Part shown: positions 54,292 through 61,893 of the stretch, in pieces
Layout: the number at the start of each line of letters is the position of its first letter
How positions within the stretch are numbered: the first letter of the stretch is position 1
Source of the DNA: Rhizorhapis suberifaciens
Lineage (GTDB): Bacteria; Pseudomonadota; Alphaproteobacteria; Sphingomonadales; Sphingomonadaceae
Direction of reading: 5' to 3'
Length of the DNA: 64,000 nucleotides
NCBI RefSeq assembly: GCF_014200045.1
Contig: NZ_JACHOV010000007.1
Coordinates: 1 to 64,000 of the forward strand
Notes under the pieces: generated by a model
The model's database searches: none
Seen by the model: the letters and a program-made list of their open reading frames with translations, nothing else
What the model was told of the DNA's origin: nothing
Position numbers and translations under genes: made by a program

Positions 54292-54915
54292 TCAGCCCGG
54301 CTGGTCGGCCCTCCTCACACCCTCACCATCGAGGTTCTGGGCCACAAACTCCCAATTTATGGAGTTCCTAAGTAACGCATCCACATAGTCCGGCCGCGCA
54401 TTCCTGTAATCGATATAATAAGCATGCTCCCACACATCGATTGTCAGCAGCGGCTTCATGCCCTCATAGGCTACCGGAGTGTCGGCATCGTGCAGTGAGG
54501 CGATCTCCAGCTCTCCCTTATTCAGCACCAGCCAAGCCCAGCCGCTGCCAAAATGCCCTACCGCCTCGGTCTTGAATTGGTTCAGCATATCATTCAGGCT
54601 GCCGAAGGACCGCTGGATCATGTCGAGCAGCTTGCCCGAAGGCTGCTGCTTTTCGGGGCTGAGGCAAAGCCAGTAGAAGCTGTGATTCCAGATCTGCCCA
54701 ACCTGATTGAACAGGCCGGTTTTGCCCATTTCCTTGCTGGCTTTGATGGCTTGCGAGAGCTTGGCGCCTTCCAACCCTGCCTGTGGGATGAGTTCATTTG
54801 CTTTCACCACATAGGCATTGTGATGCTTGCCATGATGATAGTTGAAGGTTTCTTCCGAAATGATCTCACCGAAGGCGTTTTTGGCATAGGGCAATTCAGG
54901 CAACAGGAAGGACAT
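54292..54915 (-). CDS. sodB: Iron/manganese superoxide dismutase
   Basis: A 207-residue superoxide dismutase. Metal ligands are in FNYHHGKHHNAYV (first His), IWNHSFYWLCL (second His) and IDVWEHAYYIDYRN (Asp and third His). The sequence favours the Fe-type by overall pattern. The start at 54915 is chosen because GGAG precedes it and the family begins F.LPELPY; the long upstream frame is spurious. It converges with yciB and is divergent from the PuuD-like gene. Confidence 0.94.
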   Translation of the reverse strand: MSFLLPELPYAKNAFGEIISEETFNYHHGKHHNAYVVKANELIPQAGLEGAKLSQAIKASKEMGKTGLFNQVGQIWNHSFYWLCLSPEKQQPSGKLLDMIQRSFGSLNDMLNQFKTEAVGHFGSGWAWLVLNKGELEIASLHDADTPVAYEGMKPLLTIDVWEHAYYIDYRNARPDYVDALLRNSINWEFVAQNLDGEGVRRADQPG

Positions 54916-55109
54916 GCGGAAACACTCCATATTTCGCAAGGGGATGAATGACTTGCTAACGGTCCAGACCGGCATTGGTTCATTCATTCCGGGCGGCGAT
55001 TCCTGTTGCGGAAACGGAATTATGGTGTGACAGGGGGGAATTATTTGCGTAGAAATTAGCCGCTTAGGCCGATGCGGCGAAATCCGGGTCGGCAACACAG
55101 GGGAGCGAA

Positions 55110-55673
55110 ATGGGAAAAATACTCGAAAATCTTCATATCACGCTGCTAGTGGGATTAGCCCTGGCGATCGTGATCATTCTCTCGGTTCCGGCCAACACCG
55201 ACATGGTACAGGGCATCTTCCGCTGGTTGCACCTGTTCTTCGGCATCACCTGGATCGGGCTGCTATATTATTTCAACTTCGTCCAGATTCCGACAATGCC
55301 GAAGGTCCCGGCTGAATTAAAGCCCGGCGTGTCCAAATTCATCGCGCCGAGCGCATTGTTCTTTTTCCGCTGGGGCGCCGCATTCACGGTGCTGACGGGC
55401 CTGATTGTCGCCTATCTTGCGGGTTATGAGCAGGAAGCCCTGATGCTCCAGGACCCTTACCGCCTGATTGGCATCGGCATGTGGCTCGCCATCATCATGG
55501 CGTTCAATGTCTGGTTCATCATCTGGCCGAACCAGAAGCGCGCGCTGGGCCTCGTGGAAGCCGATGATGCCAGCAAAGCCAAGTCGGCCCGTATGGCCAT
55601 GCTGTTCTCACGGACCAACACGCTGCTATCGCTCGCGATGCTTTATTGCATGGTGAACTTCAACGGCGGCTGA
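55110..55673 (+). CDS. PuuD-like membrane protein (urate oxidase N-terminal family)
   Basis: A 187-residue protein with four or five membrane helices, matching the membrane domain of bacterial urate hydroxylase PuuD (Urate_ox_N): WLHLFFGITWIGLLYYFNFVQ, FFRWGAAFTVLTGLIVAY and AFNVWFIIWPNQKRAL. The C-terminal cytochrome c domain of full PuuD is absent. There are no other purine genes nearby, so urate oxidation is uncertain. An intrinsic terminator follows. Confidence 0.8.
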   Translation: MGKILENLHITLLVGLALAIVIILSVPANTDMVQGIFRWLHLFFGITWIGLLYYFNFVQIPTMPKVPAELKPGVSKFIAPSALFFFRWGAAFTVLTGLIVAYLAGYEQEALMLQDPYRLIGIGMWLAIIMAFNVWFIIWPNQKRALGLVEADDASKAKSARMAMLFSRTNTLLSLAMLYCMVNFNGG

Positions 55674-55699
55674 GAACTAATTTTTTAAGACTTCCGGAA

Positions 55700-55735
55700 G
55701 GCCGGGGTGCGCGAGTACCCCGGCTTTTTCTTTTT
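55700..55735 (+). terminator. Intrinsic terminator after the PuuD-like gene
   Basis: GCCGGGGT (55701-55708) and ACCCCGGC (55717-55724) form a stem with an eight-base loop, followed directly by TTTTTCTTTTT. It lies about 27 bases past the stop codon. Confidence 0.9.
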
Positions 55736-55807
55736 CGTCCCCGCGAAGGCGGGAATAAAGAAAAAAGCGTAAGTCAGGGCCCTGTCCTTCACCAGAACAC
55801 CTTGTCC

Positions 55808-56815
55808 TCAAAGCAGTCCGTGCTTTCTCAAGCAATGCCTAAGCTGGTCGTAGCTTAAGCCCAGCCCCTTGGCCGTAGCGCGCTGATTATAGCGGTGGCG
55901 CTCCAATGCCGCCTTCAACAAGGCGATTTCATGTGCTTCCACGGAGGTTCGGAAATCCTTCACCATCGCCAAATCCACCGGCCCAGACGCGGCAGGCGCG
56001 TCCTCGACCGCAAGTGGTGATGCACAGGGTTGCACCGGTTTCCACGACGATTTGAACGGATCGAAAATTACGCGGCCCACTGGGCGCTCCGGATCATCCC
56101 AGCGATAGACGGCTCGTTCCACCACGTTGCGCAACTCCCGGACATTGCCCGGCCAGGCATGCCCTTCCAACTCCGCCATGGTTTCTGCTGTGAAGTCGGG
56201 CCATTGCCGCCAGCCCAGTTCTGCCGCCATGCGCCTTCCGAAATAATCCGCCAGCACCGGTACATCGCCGTCCCTGTATCTCAAGGGCGGCAAAGTGATC
56301 ACTTCGAACGACAACCGGTCAAGCAGGTCGGCACGGAACCGCCCCGCCTCGACAGCGGCCGGCAGATCCTCATTGGTGGCGCCAACAATGCGAACATCCA
56401 CATTCAACGAACGTGACGCGCCGATGCGGGTCACCTCTCCATATTCCACCGCCCTCAGCAACCGCTCCTGCGCCGCCATGCTGAGCGTGCCCAATTCGTC
56501 CAAAAACAGCGTCCCGCCGTCCGCTTCCTCAAATCGCCCTGCCCTGGCTTTCATCGCGCCAGTAAAGGCCCCCGCCTCATGGCCGAAAAGTTCGGCCTCG
56601 ATCAGCGTCTCGGGGAGCGCCGCGCAGTTCATGATGATGAGGGGTCCGGCCCATCGCGGACTCAGACGGTGGATGCGTTCCGCAATCAATTCCTTACCGG
56701 TGCCACGCTCGCCGATGACCAGCGCCGGCCGGTTCAGCTCCGCCGCCCGCCCTGCCAATTCGATTGCATCCAGAAAATTGCTGGACTGGCCGACAAATTG
56801 CGCGTCTCTTTCCAC
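55808..56815 (-). CDS. pspF: Phage-shock operon transcriptional activator (sigma-54 enhancer-binding)
   Basis: A ~335-residue AAA+ activator without a receiver domain, as in PspF. Walker A GERGTGKE, the sigma-54 loop GAFTGA, Walker B GGTLFLDELG and the C-terminal Fis-type helix-turn-helix (NQRATAKGLGLSYDQLRHCL) are present. The GTG at 56815 is chosen because the protein then begins at the same distance from the AAA+ domain as E. coli PspF; an upstream TTG at 56851 is the alternative. Divergent from the psp operon, it should activate the sigma-54 promoter at 56914 unless held by PspA. Confidence 0.9.
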   Translation of the reverse strand: MERDAQFVGQSSNFLDAIELAGRAAELNRPALVIGERGTGKELIAERIHRLSPRWAGPLIIMNCAALPETLIEAELFGHEAGAFTGAMKARAGRFEEADGGTLFLDELGTLSMAAQERLLRAVEYGEVTRIGASRSLNVDVRIVGATNEDLPAAVEAGRFRADLLDRLSFEVITLPPLRYRDGDVPVLADYFGRRMAAELGWRQWPDFTAETMAELEGHAWPGNVRELRNVVERAVYRWDDPERPVGRVIFDPFKSSWKPVQPCASPLAVEDAPAASGPVDLAMVKDFRTSVEAHEIALLKAALERHRYNQRATAKGLGLSYDQLRHCLRKHGLL

Positions 56816-56850
56816 TGCTAATATATGGCGTTTTTTGCTGTCTATTAGCA
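56816..56850. promoter_or_regulatory. Candidate PspF-binding upstream activating sequence
   Basis: TGCTAAT (56816-56822) and ATTAGCA (56844-56850) form an inverted pair in A+T-rich DNA. They lie about 90-125 bases before the start of transcription predicted from the sigma-54 promoter, the same range as PspF enhancers in E. coli, and also cover the pspF start, allowing autocontrol. Confidence 0.5.
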
Positions 56851-56913
56851 ATATATATTATACGGCAAGGAACCCATTCAGGGAAAATGCTGCATTTTCG
56901 GCATTTCTGAAAT

Positions 56914-56930
56914 TTGGCATGGCTCATGCA
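56914..56930 (+). promoter_or_regulatory. Sigma-54 promoter of the psp operon
   Basis: TTGGCATG-GCTC-ATGCA matches the -24/-12 consensus TGGCACG-N4-TTGC, with GG (56916-56917) and GC (56928-56929) at the required 12-base distance. It points to the small exported protein and pspABC; transcription should start near 56941. Confidence 0.87.
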
Positions 56931-56999
56931 CTGCTGCGGGCAATCCGCTTCCAAAGAGATGACGGACCTTTTGAAGGCCAAATTTAGGGAGTAACAACA

Positions 57000-57173
57000 A
57001 TGTTCACGAAGTTTGAGATTGGCAAAAGCCTTTCCGCAGCGGTCTGTGCCCTGCTTTTCGGATCGACCATGATCCTGAGCGCGGTTGGACCGGCACGGGC
57101 CAGCACCGATGTGGCCCAGACGGTATTGGCACAGGGCCACACTGCGCCGGCTGCCGGGCATTATCTTGCCTGA
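57000..57173 (+). CDS. Small exported protein at the head of the psp operon
   Basis: A 57-residue ORF preceded by AGGGAG nine bases upstream. It has a signal peptide (basic start, hydrophobic LSAAVCALLFGSTMILSAVG, cleavage after ARA near residue 34), leaving a mature peptide of ~23 residues (STDVAQTVLAQGHTAPAAGH then YLA). No family is recognised. It is the first gene after the sigma-54 promoter, so it should be induced by envelope stress together with PspA. Its role is unknown. Confidence 0.72.
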   Translation: MFTKFEIGKSLSAAVCALLFGSTMILSAVGPARASTDVAQTVLAQGHTAPAAGHYLA

Positions 57174-57244
57174 TAGCAGGGCGCGCCGGGGCAGGAACTC
57201 GCTTCGCCCGTCCCGGCCACCTTTTGAAGACCAGGAGTTTTGAA

Positions 57245-57916
57245 ATGGGTATTTTTTCACGCACCCGTGATATCATCGCCGCCAACGTCACCGACCTGCT
57301 CGACCGGGCGGAGGACCCAGCAAAGATGATCCGCATGATCATCCTGGAAATGGAGGAGACGCTGGTCGAGGTGCGCGCATCGGCCGCCCGCAACATTGCC
57401 GATCAGAAGGAAATGCGGCGGCACATCGACAAGCTGCAAAAGCTCCAGGAAAGCTGGATGGACAAGGCGCAGCTTGCGCTTTCCAAGGACCGTGAGGATC
57501 TGGCGAAGGCTGCTCTGATCGAGCGGCAGAAGGCCACTGAGATGGCAGACCAGCTCACCTTGGAGATCGAGACGCTGAATGAGGCGCTCAAGGCGAATGA
57601 AGAGGATATTTCGAAGCTTCAGGCCAAGCTACGCGAGGCACGCTCGCGCCAGAACAGCATTGCTAGCCGGATGGAAAGCGCTCAAAATCGCCTGCGCCTC
57701 CGGGAAATGCATTCCGGCGACCATGTCCAGGACGCCTTCTCCCGCTTCGAAATCCTGGAACGGCGCGTTGATATGGCCGAAGGCCGCGCCGATGCCGCGA
57801 GCCTGGGATCGCAGCGGAAATCGTTGGAGGAAGAGATCGCCGACCTTGAGACTAATGACAAGGTGGAGGCTGAACTGACCCGACTAAAGATCGCGCAACA
57901 GCAGCAGAAGGACTGA
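57245..57916 (+). CDS. pspA: Phage shock protein A
   Basis: A 223-residue PspA/IM30/ESCRT-III-like protein, nearly all coiled coil. The N-terminal amphipathic helix MGIFSRTRDIIAANVTDLLD binds stressed membranes, and DPAKMIRMIILEMEETLVEV is the family signature. It inhibits PspF at rest and supports the membrane under stress. The ATG at 57245 gives the standard length. It follows the small exported protein and precedes pspB by four bases. Confidence 0.95.
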   Translation: MGIFSRTRDIIAANVTDLLDRAEDPAKMIRMIILEMEETLVEVRASAARNIADQKEMRRHIDKLQKLQESWMDKAQLALSKDREDLAKAALIERQKATEMADQLTLEIETLNEALKANEEDISKLQAKLREARSRQNSIASRMESAQNRLRLREMHSGDHVQDAFSRFEILERRVDMAEGRADAASLGSQRKSLEEEIADLETNDKVEAELTRLKIAQQQQKD

Positions 57917-57920
57917 TCGC

Positions 57921-58187
57921 ATGGAAGACATTCTCGTCCCCATACTTGTCGTGGGCATGCTCTTCATCGGACTGCCCTGGCTGATCTTCCACTATGTCAC
58001 CAAATGGAAGACCGCCGCGACCCTTACCACGGACGATGAGCGCCTGCTCGACGACCTGCATGACACGGCCCGGCGGCTGGAAGAACGTCTCGCCACGATC
58101 GAACGTATCGTTGCCGCTGACAATCCCGACTGGCGCCCGGCTGGCCCGATTGCGTCTGCGGACTATGATCTTGACCGGAGAAATTGA
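57921..58187 (+). CDS. pspB: Phage shock protein B
   Basis: An 88-residue protein with one N-terminal membrane helix (ILVPILVVGMLFIGLPWLIF) and a cytosolic coiled coil with DDERLLDDLHDTARRLEERL. PspB acts with PspC to relay membrane stress and release PspF from PspA. It lies between pspA and pspC with gaps of four and one bases. Confidence 0.9.
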   Translation: MEDILVPILVVGMLFIGLPWLIFHYVTKWKTAATLTTDDERLLDDLHDTARRLEERLATIERIVAADNPDWRPAGPIASADYDLDRRN

Positions 58188-58188
58188 G

Positions 58189-58569
58189 ATGACCGCTAGC
58201 CGTACCAAATTTTACCTCGACAAGCAGAACGCCAAATGGCTGGGCGTCTGCTCGGGGATCGCCGACTATACCGGCCTTGACGTGCTCTGGGTCCGGATCG
58301 GCGCGGTGCTGATCACGCTGATGGGGGCTTTTCCCTGGACGCTGATTGCCTATTTTCTGGCCGCCTGGCTAGCCCAGCCCAAACCATTGGGGCTGTATTC
58401 GAGCAAGGAGGATGAGAAATTCTGGCAAGGCGTCCGCACCAATCCCACACGCAGTACGCGCGACGTTCGGGCCAAGTTTCGCGACATTGACCGTCGGATC
58501 GCCGATATCGAAATGCACTATACCAGCCACAACAAACGCTTGGCGGATGAGATCGACAGCCTGCGCTGA
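58189..58569 (+). CDS. pspC: Phage shock protein C
   Basis: A 126-residue PspC-domain protein. LDKQNAKWLGVCSGIADYTG then LDVLWVRIGAVLITLMGAFP are the conserved first part, with membrane helices around 38-65. A charged C-terminal half (about 70-126) contains RDVRAKFRDIDRRIADIEMH, likely coiled coil. It senses envelope stress with PspB. Its start lies two bases after the pspB stop. Confidence 0.93.
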   Translation: MTASRTKFYLDKQNAKWLGVCSGIADYTGLDVLWVRIGAVLITLMGAFPWTLIAYFLAAWLAQPKPLGLYSSKEDEKFWQGVRTNPTRSTRDVRAKFRDIDRRIADIEMHYTSHNKRLADEIDSLR

Positions 58570-58724
58570 AGAGGAAACTGGAAGCTGCGGTTTGTCGAAA
58601 GGCCTTGGACGCTCGTCGAAACGGCCAAGGCCAACTTGGAATTCGTCTGAAATATCAGATAACTGATCTACCGCTCGCCCCACAGCTTTTCCAAAGCGGC
58701 ACCAGCCGAATCAGGGGAATGAAA

Positions 58725-58958
58725 ATGCCTGACTCATATGCCTATCTGATCGCGGCCATAGCCGGCATCACCGCCGTCACCCTTCTATGCCTTACCGCGT
58801 TGCGCGCTTGGCAGGGATGGCTTGATTACAAGAAGGCGGAACTGAACCGGCCGGCAACCGATGATTCCATCCCGTCTGCCAACACACGGATTGAACTGGC
58901 AGATCTCAAGGAACGAATTCGCAAACTTGAGGCGATTGCCGCGGGCGTGGATATCTGA
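58725..58958 (+). CDS. Small membrane protein, PspD/PspB-like in layout
   Basis: A 77-residue protein with one N-terminal membrane helix (AYLIAAIAGITAVTLLCLTA) followed by a charged tail ending in a coiled coil (IELADLKERIRKLEAIAAGV). GGGG lies eight bases before the chosen ATG. Position after pspC and general layout suggest a psp-associated membrane protein like PspD, but I see no specific family match. Confidence 0.6.
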   Translation: MPDSYAYLIAAIAGITAVTLLCLTALRAWQGWLDYKKAELNRPATDDSIPSANTRIELADLKERIRKLEAIAAGVDI

Positions 58959-59018
58959 CTTCCCCCTTTCCATAAAATCTTCTTAGACAAGCTGGTTTGG
59001 AATGATTATCTCGCAGTC

Positions 59019-59423
59019 ATGAATGCACTCACTGAACTTTTTGGCGAATATGAATTTCTGGAAGCCGATGATCGTTACCGGCTGCTGATAGATTTGGGCA
59101 AGGCGCTGGAGCCGATGCCCGATGCTCTCAAAACCGACGCTACACTCGTGCGGGGCTGCTCAGCAGCTGTTTGGGTCTATCCCACTATCGGCGAGAACGG
59201 CGCCCTGCATTTCCTTGCAGACAGCAACGCCGCCATTACCAAGGGCATCATCGCGCTTGTCCTTCTTGCAGTACAGAACCGCCAGCCCGCAGAGATCCTG
59301 GCCATCGATATCGCAGGTGCGCTGGCCCCTTTCGACCTGCGGAATCAACTCAGCTCCAATCGCACGCAGGGCATCCCCAATATGATCGCCCTCATTCGCG
59401 CCACGGCAGAGCGCTACGCCTGA
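59019..59423 (+). CDS. sufE: SufE-family Fe-S cluster assembly protein
   Basis: A 134-residue SufE. The persulfide-accepting cysteine lies in LVRGCSAAVWVYP (about residue 48). DDRYRLLIDLGKALEPMP and the C-terminal SSNRTQGIPNMIALIRATAE are conserved. It takes sulfur from a cysteine desulfurase such as SufS and stimulates it for Fe-S assembly. No suf operon genes are adjacent, so it stands alone here. Confidence 0.93.
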   Translation: MNALTELFGEYEFLEADDRYRLLIDLGKALEPMPDALKTDATLVRGCSAAVWVYPTIGENGALHFLADSNAAITKGIIALVLLAVQNRQPAEILAIDIAGALAPFDLRNQLSSNRTQGIPNMIALIRATAERYA

Positions 59424-59501
59424 TCCCTAACATTGGTTTTGAACCTTTGCATTGCAGCGGACGTCACCCAGCCCGCGCATTTTACCGGCAAAAGGGGAAC
59501 C

Positions 59502-59950
59502 GTGATTGTGAGAGGTACTTTGGTCCTTTGGACCGCATTGGCCATAGCAGGCTGCCGCGATAAGGCGGACGGCAACAACCCTGACGTGGCCGATGTGAGG
59601 CCAGCGGTGGATCTTGCATTTAAGCCGACCATGAATCACCTGGGCCCGCTCGCCCACAATAACGGTGGAATTCCGACGAAATTACAGGGAGGTTGGGGAA
59701 TGACAGCTGCCGATTGCACATCCAGCGTGGAGACGCAAAGGGCCTGCACCGCGTCCAACCGCAATTTTATGACGCGAAGGCAATATTGACGGAAATCACT
59801 GCAATCTTCGGCACACATTATAGCTGAGTTTGCCTTCATCGGCGAAGGAATGAACTGGACAAGGCGCACGAGCCTAAAGAGCCAAGCCGGCGGAACGACC
59901 TTAATCCGTCAGGATTGGGAGGAGGAAGCCGCGCCAGACCCATTCCTTAT
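59502..59950 (+). pseudogene. Frameshifted lipoprotein gene
   Basis: A GTG with AAAGGGG upstream opens a lipoprotein signal (LVLWTALAIAGC) followed by IPTKLQGGWGMTAADCTS. Soon after, the pattern moves frame to GDAKGL...QFYDA, and again near 59823 to AEFAFIGEGMNWTRRTSLKS then GGTTLIRQDW. These three pieces together fit one ~150-residue sphingomonad lipoprotein, so at least two frameshifts (about 59735 and 59800-59822) have broken it. The first frame stops at 59789. Confidence 0.7.
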
Positions 59951-60071
59951 AACCGCTGTCATGGGTGGCATGTTTTATTTTGTGGTAACCCACTCAGTTT
60001 CGTGCCGCTGAAACCTCGATAGGCAGCTTTCATAGCCGGGCAGATCCGCCCGAAGACCAGGCAAAAGAAAA

Positions 60072-60094
60072 GGGGCCGACCAATGGTCGACCCC
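60072..60094 (-). terminator. Intrinsic terminator of the OmpA-family gene
   Basis: GGGGCCGACCA and TGGTCGACCCC form a stem with one bulged base; on the minus strand it is followed by TTTTCTTTT. It lies about 28 bases past the stop of the OmpA-family gene. Confidence 0.8.
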
Positions 60095-60122
60095 TCCAGT
60101 TCATTCAGCCTTGAGGCTGTTA

Positions 60123-61190
60123 TTACATGCCCGAACCAGGACCGTAGGTGATTTCCACCCGGCGATTCTGCAGTTCGCGGACACCATCGGCGGTTTCGAC
60201 GCGCGGAGCGCTTTCACCGAATGCTTCCGTGCTGATCACACCGTCGGGAATACCCTTCGACGTCATATAGGCACGGACGGCATCTGCGCGGCGCTGAGAC
60301 AGGCCGACGTTGTACGAAGCCGAACCCGACTTATCCGCGTGGCCCGCCAACATGACCTTGGCGCTTCCGCAATCTGCATAAGCCGTGGCCGCGTTGTCCA
60401 GAATGGTGGCGGCATCAGGTGTGATGTCCGACTTATCCCACTCAAAGAACACGATGTACGGTCCAGGTGTGCAGACCGCTGCTGGCGCCGGAGGAGGCGG
60501 TGGCGGCGGAGGAGGAGGCGGTGGCGGTGGTGGCGGAGGAGCAGCTTCCGGAGCCGCACCGAAATTATAGGTGAGGTTCGCCAGAAGGCTGTGCGACCGG
60601 AACCGGGTTTCGATGTCCGAACCATCGAAGCCGACCACATCGACATTAGGTGCATTGAAGAAGCGATATTTCAGACCGGCGTCAATGTTGCTGGTCAGCG
60701 GGAACCGGATGCCCGCCAGCGCCTGCCAAGCAAAACCAGTGTCCGTGTCATAGACTACGCCTTCGGTGTTCTGGCGAATTCGAGCCACACCCGCACCGCC
60801 GCCGATGAAGCCCTGAAGACCATCGTCGGGACCGAAGTCCAGCAAACCGTTCAACATGAAAGCGAGAGCGGTGTTGTTGCTCTTCGTGCCGCTAAACGGG
60901 CCCGCCGGTCCTGCCGGATCTACGGTAAATTCATCGATTGTCGCACGACGATAGGAAACTTCCGCTTCAGCACGGAACGGTCCGAAGTCATAACCGATTT
61001 CGCCGCCAACATCATATCCGATGTCGTCGTCGATGGAGCCCTGATCGCTCAGGCCATCAATATCATAGTCATGATCTTCGACCAAGACGGCGCCGCCGTC
61101 GACGCCGATATACCACGCGTTGTCGCGGGCAAGAGCCGGAGTGGCCAATGCTGTGGTCGCAAGTGCCGCAGCGAGGGCAAGCTTCCGCAT
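60123..61190 (-). CDS. OmpA-family outer-membrane protein
   Basis: A 355-residue protein with a signal peptide (LALAAALATTALATPALA), an N-terminal eight-strand beta barrel (~22-200), a hinge of about 17 prolines near residue 215-235, and a C-terminal peptidoglycan-binding OmpA domain (FFEWDKSDITPDAATILDNA, then AGHADKSGSASYNVGLSQRR). It anchors the outer membrane to peptidoglycan. The poly-Pro hinge is coded by a repetitive tract that could slip. Single gene with its own terminator. Confidence 0.93.
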   Translation of the reverse strand: MRKLALAAALATTALATPALARDNAWYIGVDGGAVLVEDHDYDIDGLSDQGSIDDDIGYDVGGEIGYDFGPFRAEAEVSYRRATIDEFTVDPAGPAGPFSGTKSNNTALAFMLNGLLDFGPDDGLQGFIGGGAGVARIRQNTEGVVYDTDTGFAWQALAGIRFPLTSNIDAGLKYRFFNAPNVDVVGFDGSDIETRFRSHSLLANLTYNFGAAPEAAPPPPPPPPPPPPPPPPPAPAAVCTPGPYIVFFEWDKSDITPDAATILDNAATAYADCGSAKVMLAGHADKSGSASYNVGLSQRRADAVRAYMTSKGIPDGVISTEAFGESAPRVETADGVRELQNRRVEITYGPGSGM

Positions 61191-61332
61191 AGTATTCCCC
61201 TTTCCAAATTGTCACGATGGACTGCGGTAACCCTCTAATGGGAAGAAAGTTTCCGCGCAAGGGCACAAATTGCCATTCTGTTGCCAAATTGCCGCAGTTT
61301 TTCCACGATTTTATAAATAATGCGAAGACGTT

Positions 61333-61842
61333 TTATTCGCTTACTTCGATCAGTCCATGGTTTTGCAAGGCATTTAGAATGGCTAAGATTGCAGCTCTGG
61401 CTTGGCCATCGATAAGCCCTCCGCCCGAAGGAGCGGAGATTGCGGCCTGCCTTGTTCCCAGAACTTTAACATTCGATAAGAAAATACCCGCCGGCCTTAT
61501 TGCACCTCTTGTCCAATACCCGCCGTCATAGGTGCAATCCAATGCTTCGTCTTCCACATGGACCCTCATTCCATCGCGTGGCGTAATAAAGCGCCAGCCT
61601 CCGGCGGTCCAGCAAGCAAGTGCTCCGGCTCGACCGCCCCACGCACCTTGGGGGGAGGTCCCCACGATCCAGCATTGGCCCTCGACCAGCGCCGCCGGTG
61701 GCTCGTTCAACTGGGCAGAAAGGGCATGTGCATGCGTCAGGATGTCGACCAGCGTCAGGGCTTCATTATGATAAGCCTCCTTCTGTGCTTGCCCTGCATG
61801 CAAATAGGGCAGGTTGAAACGGGGTGTGACATCTTCAGGCAT
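61333..61842 (-). CDS. DUF2793 protein of a gene-transfer-agent/phage tail cluster
   Basis: A 169-residue DUF2793 protein. PRFNLPYLHAGQAQKEAYHN, ALTLVDILTHAHALS and GQCWIVGTSPQGAWGGRAG are the family pattern. Members occur at the end of gene-transfer-agent or phage tail clusters in alphaproteobacteria. It lies downstream of the broken tail gene on the same strand. Its role in the particle is not known. Confidence 0.85.
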   Translation of the reverse strand: MPEDVTPRFNLPYLHAGQAQKEAYHNEALTLVDILTHAHALSAQLNEPPAALVEGQCWIVGTSPQGAWGGRAGALACWTAGGWRFITPRDGMRVHVEDEALDCTYDGGYWTRGAIRPAGIFLSNVKVLGTRQAAISAPSGGGLIDGQARAAILAILNALQNHGLIEVSE

Positions 61843-61893
61843 TTAGGGACTCCTCCGTTAGTCAAGCGAACTTCATGTAGGGTCAAGTCAGGC

